From assembly GCA_021324115.1 (NCBI GenBank), contig JAJPJS010000013.1:1-64000 (forward strand): a stretch of 64,000 nt of DNA. The letters are read 5' to 3'. Both the position numbers and the translations under genes were made by a program. The DNA is from Nitrososphaerota archaeon (GTDB lineage Archaea; Thermoproteota; Nitrososphaeria; Conexivisphaerales; DTJL01). Positions 1 to 8,791 of the stretch are shown here, in pieces. The notes under the pieces were generated by a model, which was given only the letters and a program-made list of their open reading frames with translations, was not told the DNA's origin and ran no database searches. The number at the start of each line of letters is the position of its first letter. The stretch's first letter is position 1.

Positions 1-23
1 CGGTTCAAATCCGCCCGGCCCCA
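1..23 (+). tRNA. 3' end of a tRNA cut by the window edge
   Basis: The first 23 bases fit the end of a tRNA. The last three bases of the T-stem 5' strand (CGG) are followed by a seven-base T-loop TTCAAAT, a matching T-stem 3' strand beginning CCG, a seven-base acceptor strand CGGCCCC and discriminator A. CCA is not encoded. The anticodon lies outside the window, so identity cannot be given. The partner acceptor strand should read GGGGCCG. Confidence 0.65.
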
Positions 24-34
24 TGCCAAAATGT

Positions 35-517
35 TCATTCCATCTTCGAAAGATTAATCTGATCTTCCTCATAGAGTGTTTCCATTAATCTGAGTACCGC
101 GGGTTTCACCTTATCTATATCGAGGACCGGCGATGTCCACTCCCCCACCGATGTCACGCCAGTCTTCTCCCCCTGCGGGATGTAGAAGCTAAACTCCTTA
201 GACCCTTCGAACAACCCTTCCAGCCACTCAAATGCGAACCCAAGCGGAGGATAGGCGGTCAGCCTTATTTTGTTCTTCACTTTCGTTCCGTTCTGCAGAA
301 TCTGTGTAGCATATATGTATGTAACATTCTCGCTCACCCGCTCGAACACGGCGTCGGGTACAGAGGGATGCACATGCTCGGGGCTTGAATGCAGCCTCCA
401 GATCTTCCCCATCGGCGCCTTGAACACACCTCCTTCGTCAAGCACAAAGACAAATCGCGAGAGGTCAAGCGAACTATCTGGCCGTGCCTTATACCCATCC
501 ATCGATTTTTCAGTCAT
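35..517 (-). CDS. START/SRPBCC-like domain protein, function unknown
   Basis: A 160-residue soluble protein without signal peptide or membrane segment. Alternating beta-type stretches, a central Pro-Pro-Leu-Gly-Phe turn and a long C-terminal helix resemble the helix-grip (SRPBCC/polyketide cyclase-like) fold used for binding hydrophobic ligands. The fold call is by eye and weak. The ATG at 515-517 lies about 30 nt from an AT-rich TATA-like stretch near 546-553, consistent with a leaderless message. It runs toward the tRNA end and has no operon partner in the window. Confidence 0.6.
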   Translation of the reverse strand: MTEKSMDGYKARPDSSLDLSRFVFVLDEGGVFKAPMGKIWRLHSSPEHVHPSVPDAVFERVSENVTYIYATQILQNGTKVKNKIRLTAYPPLGFAFEWLEGLFEGSKEFSFYIPQGEKTGVTSVGEWTSPVLDIDKVKPAVLRLMETLYEEDQINLSKME

Positions 518-562
518 CGTTGTATTAACATTTTATGGCTCAGGAGTATATGTAGTTTGTGA

Positions 563-712
563 AGTTTCGCCATTACTGCGGGGCCACGGCTCGAGGCCGA
601 GCCCCTCTTCCCAGGCGAGCTCGATGAGCAGAAGGAGTACATCCGCCACATATTCAACAGTTACTCGTTAAAGGCCGATAACCCGGGCAACGTCCTCTAC
701 GGCAACCCCTGA
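563..712 (+). pseudogene. Possible gene remnant (C-terminal 49 codons, no start)
   Basis: An open frame that begins right after a stop at 560-562 and ends with TGA at 710-712. It contains no start codon before its well-formed protein-like part (acidic and aromatic rich, ending VLYGNP). The base composition is clearly more GC-rich than the surrounding intergenic sequence. It looks like the 3' end of a decayed or transferred gene. I do not recognise the family. Confidence 0.3.
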
Positions 713-1060
713 CCACCCTAGCTCACTTCGCCGCGCTCGGCCTTTAACGCAAACACATTCAAAGCCTCAATAGCAATGGGAGCACGCCCTCCCGAACCGT
801 GCAAAGGACACCATTTATTCGAAAGCAACCACAAATCCCAGAAAACATATGTCCACGGTCACCAACTCTTCATCGAAAAGCTTGTTCTCTGCTGCAGCAC
901 GCGTCAGCCTTCTCTAGCTTAAACAACTTTCGCCAAGCTAGCTTTCGTCATACGTTTTCGCGCTCTATGCCGAGTATTAAGGGTTTAAACCGATAAGATG
1001 GAGAATGATCTGCAACACTGTAGGTTTTTGTTGGCCAATCACAAAAGCCAGCAACGTTGT

Positions 1061-1275
1061 CCGAAGATAGCATCACGGTCATTATGTATATCCAGAACGC
1101 CCTTATCATGGGGGCAAAAAGAGCAAGCTTGTAATGTTCCGTTGGTTCATCGTCGTTGTTACGAGGTCAACAACCCATGTCTAAATCTTGAAGAAATTAA
1201 TTACAATGGAATGGACGCAAGTTGTGTTGTTAGGAAAACCGACTCTGCACAGTGAAGTCCAAGCATTTGATGGCA
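1061..1275 (+). repeat. 215-bp direct repeat, left copy
   Basis: This stretch aligns without gaps to 4367-4581 (offset exactly 3306 bases) with about 14 mismatches, roughly 93 percent identity. The mismatches cluster near the start and middle of the repeat. Read on the minus strand, the end nearest 1275 encodes the C-terminal tail of the small zinc-finger protein found intact at 4507-4794, so the left copy carries a truncated 3' end of that gene plus about 140 bases of its downstream flank. Confidence 0.95.
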
Positions 1276-1377
1276 GCTTAACTCATCTAACCTTTGTCTG
1301 GGCGGTACTAGCGTACTCGTTCGAGACACGTTTGTGAAAGAGAGAGCATGTCAGAATTCTTAATAGGTTGTCTGTGA

Positions 1378-4296
1378 GTGATTGATACGTCATTGCGTGT
1401 CGTCCTGACCCGGTTGAGGGTCGTAGTCATCATACTTCTTATAGTGGTTGGTTCTCTCTCGGGTTTATTCGTTTTTCTGAACCTCCAGAAATCAACCTCC
1501 GCCAATCCCTTCATCCATACCGGTGTGGCCAGTTTTGCACTCGTATCTTCTGCAAGCGTTCTCTCGGTAGACCCTGGCTTTGCGAATCTAGCAAAGTTGC
1601 ACTATAATTTTATGTACGCAGATTCAAACAACTTTTCCGCAGTCAAAGCTGCTCCATTCATCCTGATCGTCGTAAGCTCCCTGATGGCAAACCCATACAA
1701 GACACTCGTGGCCCCGTATCTTAACGGCTCTCTTCTTTCATATGCCTTTAGAATCGGTGGTGTGACGCGATCCTACAACGGGACATGGAGCAAGGGCCAG
1801 ACCGTGTTCATTCTTGCCGGGTATCCTGCGGGTCGGCTTGCGAGCGCCCTGAACGCCTTCTTTGTAAGGCAACCGGTAGCTTTACCTCAAGAATCATTCG
1901 TGAACGTAACCGTCGCGAATGGGACCAAAGTGGATCCCATGCTTACCGCAAACTACGGTGGCTACCCGCTCACCCCTTCAGACCCCTACTTCAATGCAGC
2001 TTCAGGATACTCATACTACCTGAACTTCGCTAGTGTTTTCTATTGCGCGCCTTGGAGCATCGAAGTTGACCATGTCAAAGAGGAGTTTGCGTTCAACTGG
2101 AGCGGATCCGGCCCCCAGCTTCCCCACTCCGCACAATTGTGCTACATCGATGAACAACCCTCCATATGCTGGGGTGTTTACTCCGGCGTGCCCATCTTCA
2201 GCTTCGTCCAGGGGGTGACGCAATCCCCTGTTTTGGACTTGGATAATCAGGACTGTTCATTCTTCTTTGTGCACTGTATAGGCGTCAAGGGGAATGTGCT
2301 ATCCGGGTACAGCACTTCGTACGGTCCCGGGTACCTCGCTGGAGAGAAATTCTGGGCTCAGGACCTCCAACAATACAACGCTCCCACCAACTTAACCACA
2401 GTAAAGGAATTGTTGCAGGCAGGAGTTGCGGTCTATTCTACACCTCTCTCCAGTGTCCCAGCCTGCAACTGGCCAAACTGTTCCGCAACCATCAACTTCA
2501 CATATGGGATCTACCCTCTCGTTACGGCCTATTCGAACGTTGAGAGCCTGGACGCTTCATTGGGGGCCGTGTACAACTACACAGCCCTATTCGAGCCACT
2601 TACCCTGAGTGTCCCCTCGACTTATACCGATTCCACAGGAACCTACGCCTTCGAGCAGTGGACCGTGTACTCGGAGGTTGGAAACAGCACATTCGAGCGA
2701 ACATATAACTCGTCGAGCGCGACGATCGAGGTCGTAGGTCCAACACAGGCAGAGGCAGTCTATCTTCCTTTCAACCCTCCAAAGCCGGGGCTCTTGCAGG
2801 GCAAGGTTGAATTCTACCACACTTACGGTCTGAACATAACAGGCCTTGCAATACAGGGCGCCACGGTAGAGGTTACGCAGGACGGCCACACCGTATTCAA
2901 CACGACCAGTGGCTTGGACGGCAACTACTCTTCCCCCGTTCTTCTGCAACCTGGCTGCTACAACATCACCGCGACCAAGCACGGTTACAACCTTCAGCCC
3001 TCCATTCAGCCCGTCTGCATCGACGGCAACACCGTGGACGATATATACGAACGATACTACTTCACCTTCTGGGGGTTCGGTCCAGCCGGATTCGGTCAGC
3101 CGATCACAGCCAACCATGGGGTTCAATTATACTTTGAGCTCTACTGGCCGGACGGCACCCCAGTCACGGACTGGCCAATAACAGCAAGCGTAAACTCGGG
3201 CACAATAGGTTTCCAGTCCAACACCAACAATTCGGGCATCGCCACCTTCATTTGGACAGGGGGCGTTACACCTGGAGACTTCAACGCATCATTCAGCTCC
3301 CAGGGCCTTGGAACCAGACCACTCTACTACACGATGCCAATAGCAGTTTTCGGCTCTACCTACCCACTATTCATGCTGAACCTCACGTCGGCCTCGACTA
3401 GCTACTCCGCCGCAACGAATTCGACCGTCCTCATACCGGTTGATATCGCCAGCTGCTCACCCATTTATCCGCAAACTGGGGAGTATGTCTTCTCATGCGA
3501 CCCGAGCCAGCCCCTCAAGGTCTCGCTTTCTGTCGCAGGACTACCAAATAATTCATCGATAAGTCTAGTTCCCGCCCACGCGACTTCGTTCAGTCTGCTG
3601 AACGTGACCGTAGGACCCAATACTCCCGTTGGTATCTACGACATAAGCATAAGCGCCAGCAGCTCGCCTCCTTACTATTACATCCCCACCATAACGAATT
3701 CCACCAATGTAAAACTCGATGTATTTAGCTGCGTAAATCGGTCAGGCGAAATAACGGGTCAGGTTCTCAACCCGGACGGTCGGCTCCAGCCTAACGTGAA
3801 CGTAACGATATATCAAAACGGCGCGTCAGTGTTCACGACCAACAGTACCACCGGTCTATTCAGCACGGGTTACACTCTCAAGCCCGGAAGCTACAACGTG
3901 ACGGTGTACTACGCAGGAAGTTCGAAGATCTACTATTCAAGGATGGTCAGCGTGGCCGCCTGCAGTCAGTCTCCCGTGACTTTAACCCCGATGTCTGACC
4001 TCATCACTCAGGTAGACTACAACGGAACGCCTGCGGCGTACGCAAACCTCACCTTGACTGCCAGCAGCAGCGGCTATCTTCGCATGTTCCAAGCTAACAG
4101 CACAGGTGGTTTCGATTCCGGGTATTCATTACTGCCGGGTAGCTACGACCTGACAGCTTCCGTGGGGATGTACAACTTTACAGTTCCCGTTACCCTTACA
4201 GCCGACAACACCACGTACGTCGTAATCAACGTCCCAGACCCGCCACCCGCCGCAGTCAACGCGCAATTCTCTCCGTCTGAACGCATCTTCGGATAA
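1378..4296 (+). CDS. Large cell-surface glycoprotein with carboxypeptidase-regulatory-like domains
   Basis: A 972-residue protein with a single hydrophobic segment at about residues 13-35, then an entirely extracellular-type sequence very rich in Ser, Thr, Asn and Tyr and crowded with N-glycosylation sequons (Asn-X-Ser/Thr). At least three beta-sandwich units of the carboxypeptidase-regulatory/Ig-like kind can be seen: around residues 480-560, 790-860 and 870-940. They share a pattern of an internal N-V-T-V/I strand and a conserved PGSYN/D-(V/L)T turn. The N-terminal 450 residues match no family I know. There is no C-terminal anchor, so the first helix probably tethers it. The GTG at 1378 is the first plausible start. 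The gene sits alone between two copies of a 215-bp repeat. Surface-layer or adhesion role is inferred. Confidence 0.8.
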   Translation: MIDTSLRVVLTRLRVVVIILLIVVGSLSGLFVFLNLQKSTSANPFIHTGVASFALVSSASVLSVDPGFANLAKLHYNFMYADSNNFSAVKAAPFILIVVSSLMANPYKTLVAPYLNGSLLSYAFRIGGVTRSYNGTWSKGQTVFILAGYPAGRLASALNAFFVRQPVALPQESFVNVTVANGTKVDPMLTANYGGYPLTPSDPYFNAASGYSYYLNFASVFYCAPWSIEVDHVKEEFAFNWSGSGPQLPHSAQLCYIDEQPSICWGVYSGVPIFSFVQGVTQSPVLDLDNQDCSFFFVHCIGVKGNVLSGYSTSYGPGYLAGEKFWAQDLQQYNAPTNLTTVKELLQAGVAVYSTPLSSVPACNWPNCSATINFTYGIYPLVTAYSNVESLDASLGAVYNYTALFEPLTLSVPSTYTDSTGTYAFEQWTVYSEVGNSTFERTYNSSSATIEVVGPTQAEAVYLPFNPPKPGLLQGKVEFYHTYGLNITGLAIQGATVEVTQDGHTVFNTTSGLDGNYSSPVLLQPGCYNITATKHGYNLQPSIQPVCIDGNTVDDIYERYYFTFWGFGPAGFGQPITANHGVQLYFELYWPDGTPVTDWPITASVNSGTIGFQSNTNNSGIATFIWTGGVTPGDFNASFSSQGLGTRPLYYTMPIAVFGSTYPLFMLNLTSASTSYSAATNSTVLIPVDIASCSPIYPQTGEYVFSCDPSQPLKVSLSVAGLPNNSSISLVPAHATSFSLLNVTVGPNTPVGIYDISISASSSPPYYYIPTITNSTNVKLDVFSCVNRSGEITGQVLNPDGRLQPNVNVTIYQNGASVFTTNSTTGLFSTGYTLKPGSYNVTVYYAGSSKIYYSRMVSVAACSQSPVTLTPMSDLITQVDYNGTPAAYANLTLTASSSGYLRMFQANSTGGFDSGYSLLPGSYDLTASVGMYNFTVPVTLTADNTTYVVINVPDPPPAAVNAQFSPSERIFG

Positions 4297-4366
4297 TATT
4301 TTAGTTATATGTGAGCGGGAATAAGGATATTAGAAAATCAGATGACTCTGAAGGTAGCAATATTAT

Positions 4367-4581
4367 CCGAAGATAACATCACGGTCATTACGGTAGTTCA
4401 GAACGCCCTTATCATGGGGGCAAAAAGAGCAAGCTTGTAGTGTCCCGTCGGTTCATTATCGTTGTTGCGAGGTCAACAACCCATGTCTAAATCTTGAAGA
4501 AATTAATTACAATGGAACGGACGCAAGTTGTGTTGTTAGGAAAACCGACTCTGCACAGTGAAGTCCAAGCATTTGATGGCA
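4367..4581 (+). repeat. 215-bp direct repeat, right copy
   Basis: Gapless match to 1061-1275. The right copy is continuous with an intact small zinc-finger reading frame on the minus strand (its last 24 codons plus stop lie inside the repeat), so this copy looks like the parent and the left one like the truncated duplicate. Confidence 0.95.
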
Positions 4582-4794
4582 ACCCTCGCAAATAACCTGT
4601 TTGCAGTATTCACACTTGCCCCAACCAGGTTCTCCGCACATTATGCAAAGGGTATCCAATCCAAATAGATAAAACAGGTCACAGTAATATATCTTTAATT
4701 TTAGCACCATCTTGTTATGCAACTGTCGAATAGCAGTAATGCTACAACAGGCTTGCCTTTCTAAATTAAGTCGCCTGATAAAATTTTCAATCAT
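4507..4794 (-). CDS. Small Cys/His-rich zinc-binding protein
   Basis: A 95-residue frame whose second half carries a treble-clef or B-box-like series C-x2-C-x5-C-x2-C-x4-C-x2-C-H-x5-H-C. An internal ATG at about residue 29 would give a shorter form that keeps the whole metal-binding part. The cysteine spacing argues for a real protein. Its C-terminus and 3' flank are duplicated at 1061-1275. A protein-interaction or nucleic-acid role is possible, but no family is recognised. Confidence 0.45.
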   Translation of the reverse strand: MIENFIRRLNLERQACCSITAIRQLHNKMVLKLKIYYCDLFYLFGLDTLCIMCGEPGWGKCEYCKQVICEGCHQMLGLHCAESVFLTTQLASVPL

Positions 4795-5046
4795 TGGAGT
4801 TGATGAAGAAATTTAGCACTGAGTTTAGGCGCTCCGCGTGGTATGATCAAATTAAGACAGACCTTTAATTAACTATCAAGCTGGATTTCATTCTCCTCCA
4901 CTGTAGATACTGATCACTTATTTTGAATTCAAAACCACACACACGCTAGTCTTTCGGCAATTGTTAGAATTCATCGCGACTTGAAAAACAAGTTATCAAT
5001 GAATCTCACTGACCATTTTACAGTTTAAACGACCGGTTCCACCGTC

Positions 5047-5544
5047 TCATGCAGAGGACTGATCCATAACCAGCTTTGGTTTTGATATTTGTTTTGGCTT
5101 GTAATCGCCCGCGACAGTCCTGAAAGCTACATTTAACCTGTTCCAGCCGTTGATAGCTATTATTGCGAGGGTAAGATCGACTATTTCTTTTTCTGTGAAA
5201 TATTTCATCACTTCCTCATAGACGTCATCAGGAACATGAGTTTCTGACACAAGGGTTACGGCTTCGGTCCAGGCCAGAGCGGCTCGTTCCCTGTCCGTAT
5301 AAAATGGAGACTCACGCCAGGCAGAAAGCTGGTAGATGCGTTGTTCAGACTCACCTTCGGCTCTCGCGTCTTTTGTGTGCATATCCAAACACCAGGCACA
5401 ATTATTGATCTGTGACGCCCTTATCTTTACTAAATTCAACAGTGAGCTTTCAAGACCAGAAGAATGAACGTATTTTTCCAAGGAAAGCATGGCTTCCCGT
5501 ACTCCAGGCGCAACATCATTATACTTGATACGTGGCTTCATCAC
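5047..5544 (-). CDS. Carboxymuconolactone decarboxylase / AhpD-like peroxidase family protein
   Basis: A 165-residue all-helical protein with the family's redox motif C49-x2-C52 followed by His56, in the context N-C-x2-C-x3-H. AhpD-like proteins with this motif reduce peroxides by way of the two cysteines, usually fed by a thiol carrier; others in the family are decarboxylases. The longer form with an RxAALAWTEAVT-type helix is typical of the ubiquitous stress-related subgroup. It is monocistronic with about 180 bases to the next gene. The peroxidase function is inferred from the CxxC; the substrate is unknown. Confidence 0.85.
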   Translation of the reverse strand: MMKPRIKYNDVAPGVREAMLSLEKYVHSSGLESSLLNLVKIRASQINNCAWCLDMHTKDARAEGESEQRIYQLSAWRESPFYTDRERAALAWTEAVTLVSETHVPDDVYEEVMKYFTEKEIVDLTLAIIAINGWNRLNVAFRTVAGDYKPKQISKPKLVMDQSSA

Positions 5545-5724
5545 ATTTTGGTTTAAGGGATACTTCTTGTATTAAAACTCAGCTGCATTTTATACCAAGG
5601 AACACTTTCAGTTAAAAGAAGCGCCGCCTCATCAATTCCGATTTGCCCGCTTCCATATGCACTTGATATAATTCAGATTCGTAAAAAGCAAGATCCAAGA
5701 AAAATTTTGATTAGAAGAATCCTG

Positions 5725-6708
5725 TCAAATTTCTGTTGCATCGATAGCCAGTTCTCGGCTGAGTTCGGCCAAGTCAACCACGGATTTATTATCCGTACCA
5801 AAAATGTCTTGCTTGGCGGGTGGCATCTCAACATATGTGGGAATCCTTTGAAGAATCCTGTCTGCATATGTCGGCCTGTCTTCTTCCTGGTAGAATACAC
5901 CAATGGGTATTTTATTTCCCCACTCATTCGAAAGCCTGAAGATCTGCTCAATTTTTCTATCAAAATCTTCCTGTGGCATCTTCGAAGTTACAACAGGGTC
6001 ATACCCCTGCGAGTTAACGTCGTATATTCTTGGAACGGCCTTTCCTGAAGCATCTCTCCTGTCTTCGCCGTCGTACCAAGCCTTCGTTTCAATATCATTG
6101 TACGTGGGGCATGGCTGAAGCACGTCTACAAGTGCAAGCCCGTTGTGTGAAACAGCCTTCTTTATTGTTTCCTTCAGATGTCTCGTATTGAATGCGTAGC
6201 TTCTTGCAATGAATGTGTAGCCCGTAGAAAGAGCCAGAAGAATTGGATTTATTCCGCTGTTGATGTTCGGTTGTGGAAGCGACTTGGTCTGTTCCCCGAG
6301 GCGTTGTGTGGGTGAAGCCTGACCCTTTGTTAACCCATATACACCATTATCGTGCACTATGTATGTCATATCGATGTTTCTCCTACCTGCATGTACAAAA
6401 TGTCCGGCTCCAATTCCGAAACCATCCCCATCCCCACCCAGCGCGATCACTTCCAGACCGGGGTTCGCGAGTTTTGCCCCCTGGGCAAACGCCAGGGTTC
6501 GTCCATGAAGCGTATGAATGCCGAACGTATTCGTCCAGTGAACTATCTTCCCATGGCACCCAATGCCTGAAAAAAGAACCACTTTGTCTATGTCGATACC
6601 CATTTCAGTCAGTGCAAGCTGTAAGGAGGCCTCTATCCCGAAGTCTCCACAGCCTGGACACCAGTCATTGAACAGGTCGGTTCTGACATCCGTAAGTTTA
6701 AGCACCAT
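5725..6708 (-). CDS. 2-oxoacid:ferredoxin oxidoreductase, beta subunit
   Basis: A 327-residue thiamine-diphosphate-binding subunit. Cys17 and Cys20 in CPGCGDFG, Cys51 in GIGCHGK and a later Cys in LQPCPTYN fit the single [4Fe-4S] cluster of this family. GGDGDGFGIGAGH (about 91-103) is the diphosphate-Mg site. It pairs with the preceding fused gamma-alpha subunit and starts inside it (11-bp overlap), so the two are translationally coupled. The heterodimer oxidatively decarboxylates 2-oxoacids with coenzyme A and reduces ferredoxin, as in Sulfolobus-type enzymes. Substrate breadth (pyruvate, 2-oxoglutarate, branched chain) cannot be read from the sequence. Confidence 0.95.
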   Translation of the reverse strand: MVLKLTDVRTDLFNDWCPGCGDFGIEASLQLALTEMGIDIDKVVLFSGIGCHGKIVHWTNTFGIHTLHGRTLAFAQGAKLANPGLEVIALGGDGDGFGIGAGHFVHAGRRNIDMTYIVHDNGVYGLTKGQASPTQRLGEQTKSLPQPNINSGINPILLALSTGYTFIARSYAFNTRHLKETIKKAVSHNGLALVDVLQPCPTYNDIETKAWYDGEDRRDASGKAVPRIYDVNSQGYDPVVTSKMPQEDFDRKIEQIFRLSNEWGNKIPIGVFYQEEDRPTYADRILQRIPTYVEMPPAKQDIFGTDNKSVVDLAELSRELAIDATEI

Positions 6709-8644
6709 GGGTCAACACCACCCTCCTGTTCTTTCTAGGAGCCGAAATCACCAGCTTGATCGCTTGATACAGCTCATTCAGAGATATGGGCCTTCCGTTA
6801 TACTTGACTATGACATTTTCGATCATAATTCCGGTTTTTTCCGCAATAACCTTGGCCATCTGAGCAGAATAATTCTGTTCGACATCGACGATTAATTTTG
6901 CTCGGGAGAGGTACTTCTTCACCTGTTCGACCGGAAACGGGCTGGCGGTTCTTATCTGAAGAAATTCAGCCGCAACGCCTTCTTTTTTGAGCAGTTCCAT
7001 CACCTCCAGAATTGCGCCCTTGCTGGAACCCCAGCTTACAATCGTCAGGTCAACACTTTTCTGATCCGAGAAAATAGCGATCTTTTCCTCAACCGGTATC
7101 TCCTTATCGGCGGTCTCGAGTTTCCTCATCCTCTTGTCCATCATGCGAACTCGGTTGTCAGGCTCCTCATTGATGTGTCCCATCTCATCATGTTCGTCTC
7201 CCGTATTCCAGAATCTGTAACCAGGCATGCCAAGCACCGCCCTTTCGGAGACGCCGTCTTCAGTAAAAAGAAACCTCTTGTAAGGTTGCTGGTGCTGGCC
7301 GTCAGGAGTGATCAGCTTCCCCCTTTCGATTGGTATGGCACTCGCATCCAGTGGGGTGATTGTCACATTGCAATTAGCGAGTCCCTTGTCGACTATATGA
7401 ATTACGGGGAGCTGATACCTCTCTGCATAGTTGAACGCACGTATGGCATCATAAAAGCACTCCTTCACATCTCCTGAACAAATCACGATCCTCGGAAACT
7501 CTCCATGTGAAGCATTCAGAGCAAACTTCAGGTCGCCCTGTTCGGTTCTTGTCGGCATTCCGGTCGATGGTCCGCCTCTCGAATACAACGTAATCACCAC
7601 CGGTACTTCGTTGATTCCAGCCCACCCCATTCCTTCAACCATCAATGAGAATCCTGGCCCTGAAGTGGATGTTCCGGCCCTCGCGCCGGTCAGTGCGGCC
7701 CCGGTGGCCATCGTTATCGCGGCAATTTCATCTTCCGTCTGGACAACAAGTATGGAGCCCTTGCCTCCTGAGACATTAAAGTACTCATGTGCTTCCAAGA
7801 ATTCGCTTTCATCTGAGGCTGGCGTGATGGGGTAATACGTCTGTACCCTGCAGCCACCTACGAGTTTCCCAAGAGCTACGGCTTCATTTCCGGAAATGTA
7901 GATTCTCTCGCTGTTCTTGATCGGCACTATACTGTATGGGAGCTTTTCCTTGAAGTTATTCTCCGTAAAATCATAAGCGATTGCAGCTCCTTCCACATTC
8001 ATCTGAATGATCTTCTGCTTGGACGCAAACGTCTGCTCTATCGCTTTGAACATGTAACTTCTGTCGAGTCCAAGAAGAGCACCGGAAAATGAGGCAGCAA
8101 GCACATTGATTATCTTGTTCAGTCTGCTGAGCTGCGTCTCCCCCAGCTTCTTGGCAGTCTGACCAATGATATCATCATACTGCACAGGATAAATGTGAAT
8201 ACCTCTACCTTCGGCTTCTTTGATTATACCGGCGACATCAGGGGTGAAGCCCCCTGATTCCAGCCTCCGTATCACCCTCTGCCTGACTTCCATGTTGATC
8301 GTATCCACCTTTTCTATGGGTGTCTGCAAAACGGTATTGTTGTAGATTATAGCGCCTGAATTCTCCACGGTCTCCGCATGCCTGATCAATGTTTCCGCGT
8401 CAAAGGAGGCCAGGAAGGTCACACCGTCAACCTTGCAATTTACGGGTGTGGGACTCAGCCTTACTTCGAAATAGCTGTGCAACCCTTTGATGTTTGAGTA
8501 GTATTCCCTCGTTCCGTAGACCCAGAGGCCTGCAAGGGCGCAGGCTCTCGAGAAAATTCTGGCCGAAGAGTCGACGCCGCTTCCCTGCGCCCCTCCTATC
8601 TTCCAGTTTATTCTGTTTGTATCAGACAGGTCGCAATCACCCAC
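6698..8644 (-). CDS. 2-oxoacid:ferredoxin oxidoreductase, fused gamma-alpha subunit
   Basis: A 648-residue fusion. The N-terminal gamma domain (about 1-200) has the GGAQGSGVD signature at 17-25, and the alpha domain carries the diagnostic YPITP at 271-275, which is known to be functionally important in the Sulfolobus enzyme family. The architecture matches the two-subunit archaeal type. The GTG start at 8644 overlaps the stop of a 46-residue Cys-rich protein by 8 bases. Together with ferredoxin upstream and the beta subunit downstream it forms a compact minus-strand operon that links 2-oxoacid oxidation to ferredoxin reduction in the cytoplasm. Confidence 0.95.
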   Translation of the reverse strand: MGDCDLSDTNRINWKIGGAQGSGVDSSARIFSRACALAGLWVYGTREYYSNIKGLHSYFEVRLSPTPVNCKVDGVTFLASFDAETLIRHAETVENSGAIIYNNTVLQTPIEKVDTINMEVRQRVIRRLESGGFTPDVAGIIKEAEGRGIHIYPVQYDDIIGQTAKKLGETQLSRLNKIINVLAASFSGALLGLDRSYMFKAIEQTFASKQKIIQMNVEGAAIAYDFTENNFKEKLPYSIVPIKNSERIYISGNEAVALGKLVGGCRVQTYYPITPASDESEFLEAHEYFNVSGGKGSILVVQTEDEIAAITMATGAALTGARAGTSTSGPGFSLMVEGMGWAGINEVPVVITLYSRGGPSTGMPTRTEQGDLKFALNASHGEFPRIVICSGDVKECFYDAIRAFNYAERYQLPVIHIVDKGLANCNVTITPLDASAIPIERGKLITPDGQHQQPYKRFLFTEDGVSERAVLGMPGYRFWNTGDEHDEMGHINEEPDNRVRMMDKRMRKLETADKEIPVEEKIAIFSDQKSVDLTIVSWGSSKGAILEVMELLKKEGVAAEFLQIRTASPFPVEQVKKYLSRAKLIVDVEQNYSAQMAKVIAEKTGIMIENVIVKYNGRPISLNELYQAIKLVISAPRKNRRVVLTHGA

Positions 8645-8777
8645 CCGTTGCGACTCCGTAGCCTATGGCGCAATCACAGCCTTCTTTCTGGCCACAGTAC
8701 GGACACCCGCATGTGCAGTGGTCTATATCATTCTTACAGTTGGGGCACTTCAAAAGTTTATCATTTTCTGAAGACAT
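8637..8777 (-). CDS. 46-residue Cys-rich zinc-binding miniprotein
   Basis: An ATG (8775-8777) opens a 46-codon frame ending in TGA at 8637-8639. It encodes eight cysteines in the order C-x2-C-x6-C-x-C-x-C-x2-C-x5-C-x-C, with a His just before the third. The first four cysteines could build a zinc ribbon and the remainder a second metal site. It sits between ferredoxin (14-bp gap) and the gamma-alpha subunit (8-bp overlap), so it is a member of the operon by spacing. Cys density and tight coupling make it a likely real gene. Assembly factor, zinc or cluster carrier, or electron-transfer mediator for the oxidoreductase are guesses. Confidence 0.7.
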   Translation of the reverse strand: MSSENDKLLKCPNCKNDIDHCTCGCPYCGQKEGCDCAIGYGVATGG

Positions 8778-8791
8778 GGCATCACCTGTTA

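Larger units (their letters stand above)
518..1377. other. Non-coding interval with gene remnant and left copy of a direct repeat
   Basis: Between the START-like gene and the surface protein I see no convincing intact gene. The interval holds the GC-rich remnant at 563-712 and, at 1061-1275, the left copy of the 215-bp repeat. The rest (713-1060 and 1276-1377) shows nothing I can interpret; the short open frames there lack protein-like composition. Confidence 0.5.

Noticed and set aside
2587-3126. 179-codon minus-strand frame inside the surface protein gene
   Set aside because: Antisense shadow of a strongly protein-like frame; low-complexity composition and no independent promoter.
4798-4866. 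22-codon plus-strand frame (MKKFSTEFRRSAWYDQIKTDL) resembling a transposase N-terminus
   Set aside because: Too short to support; no other transposase sequence follows.
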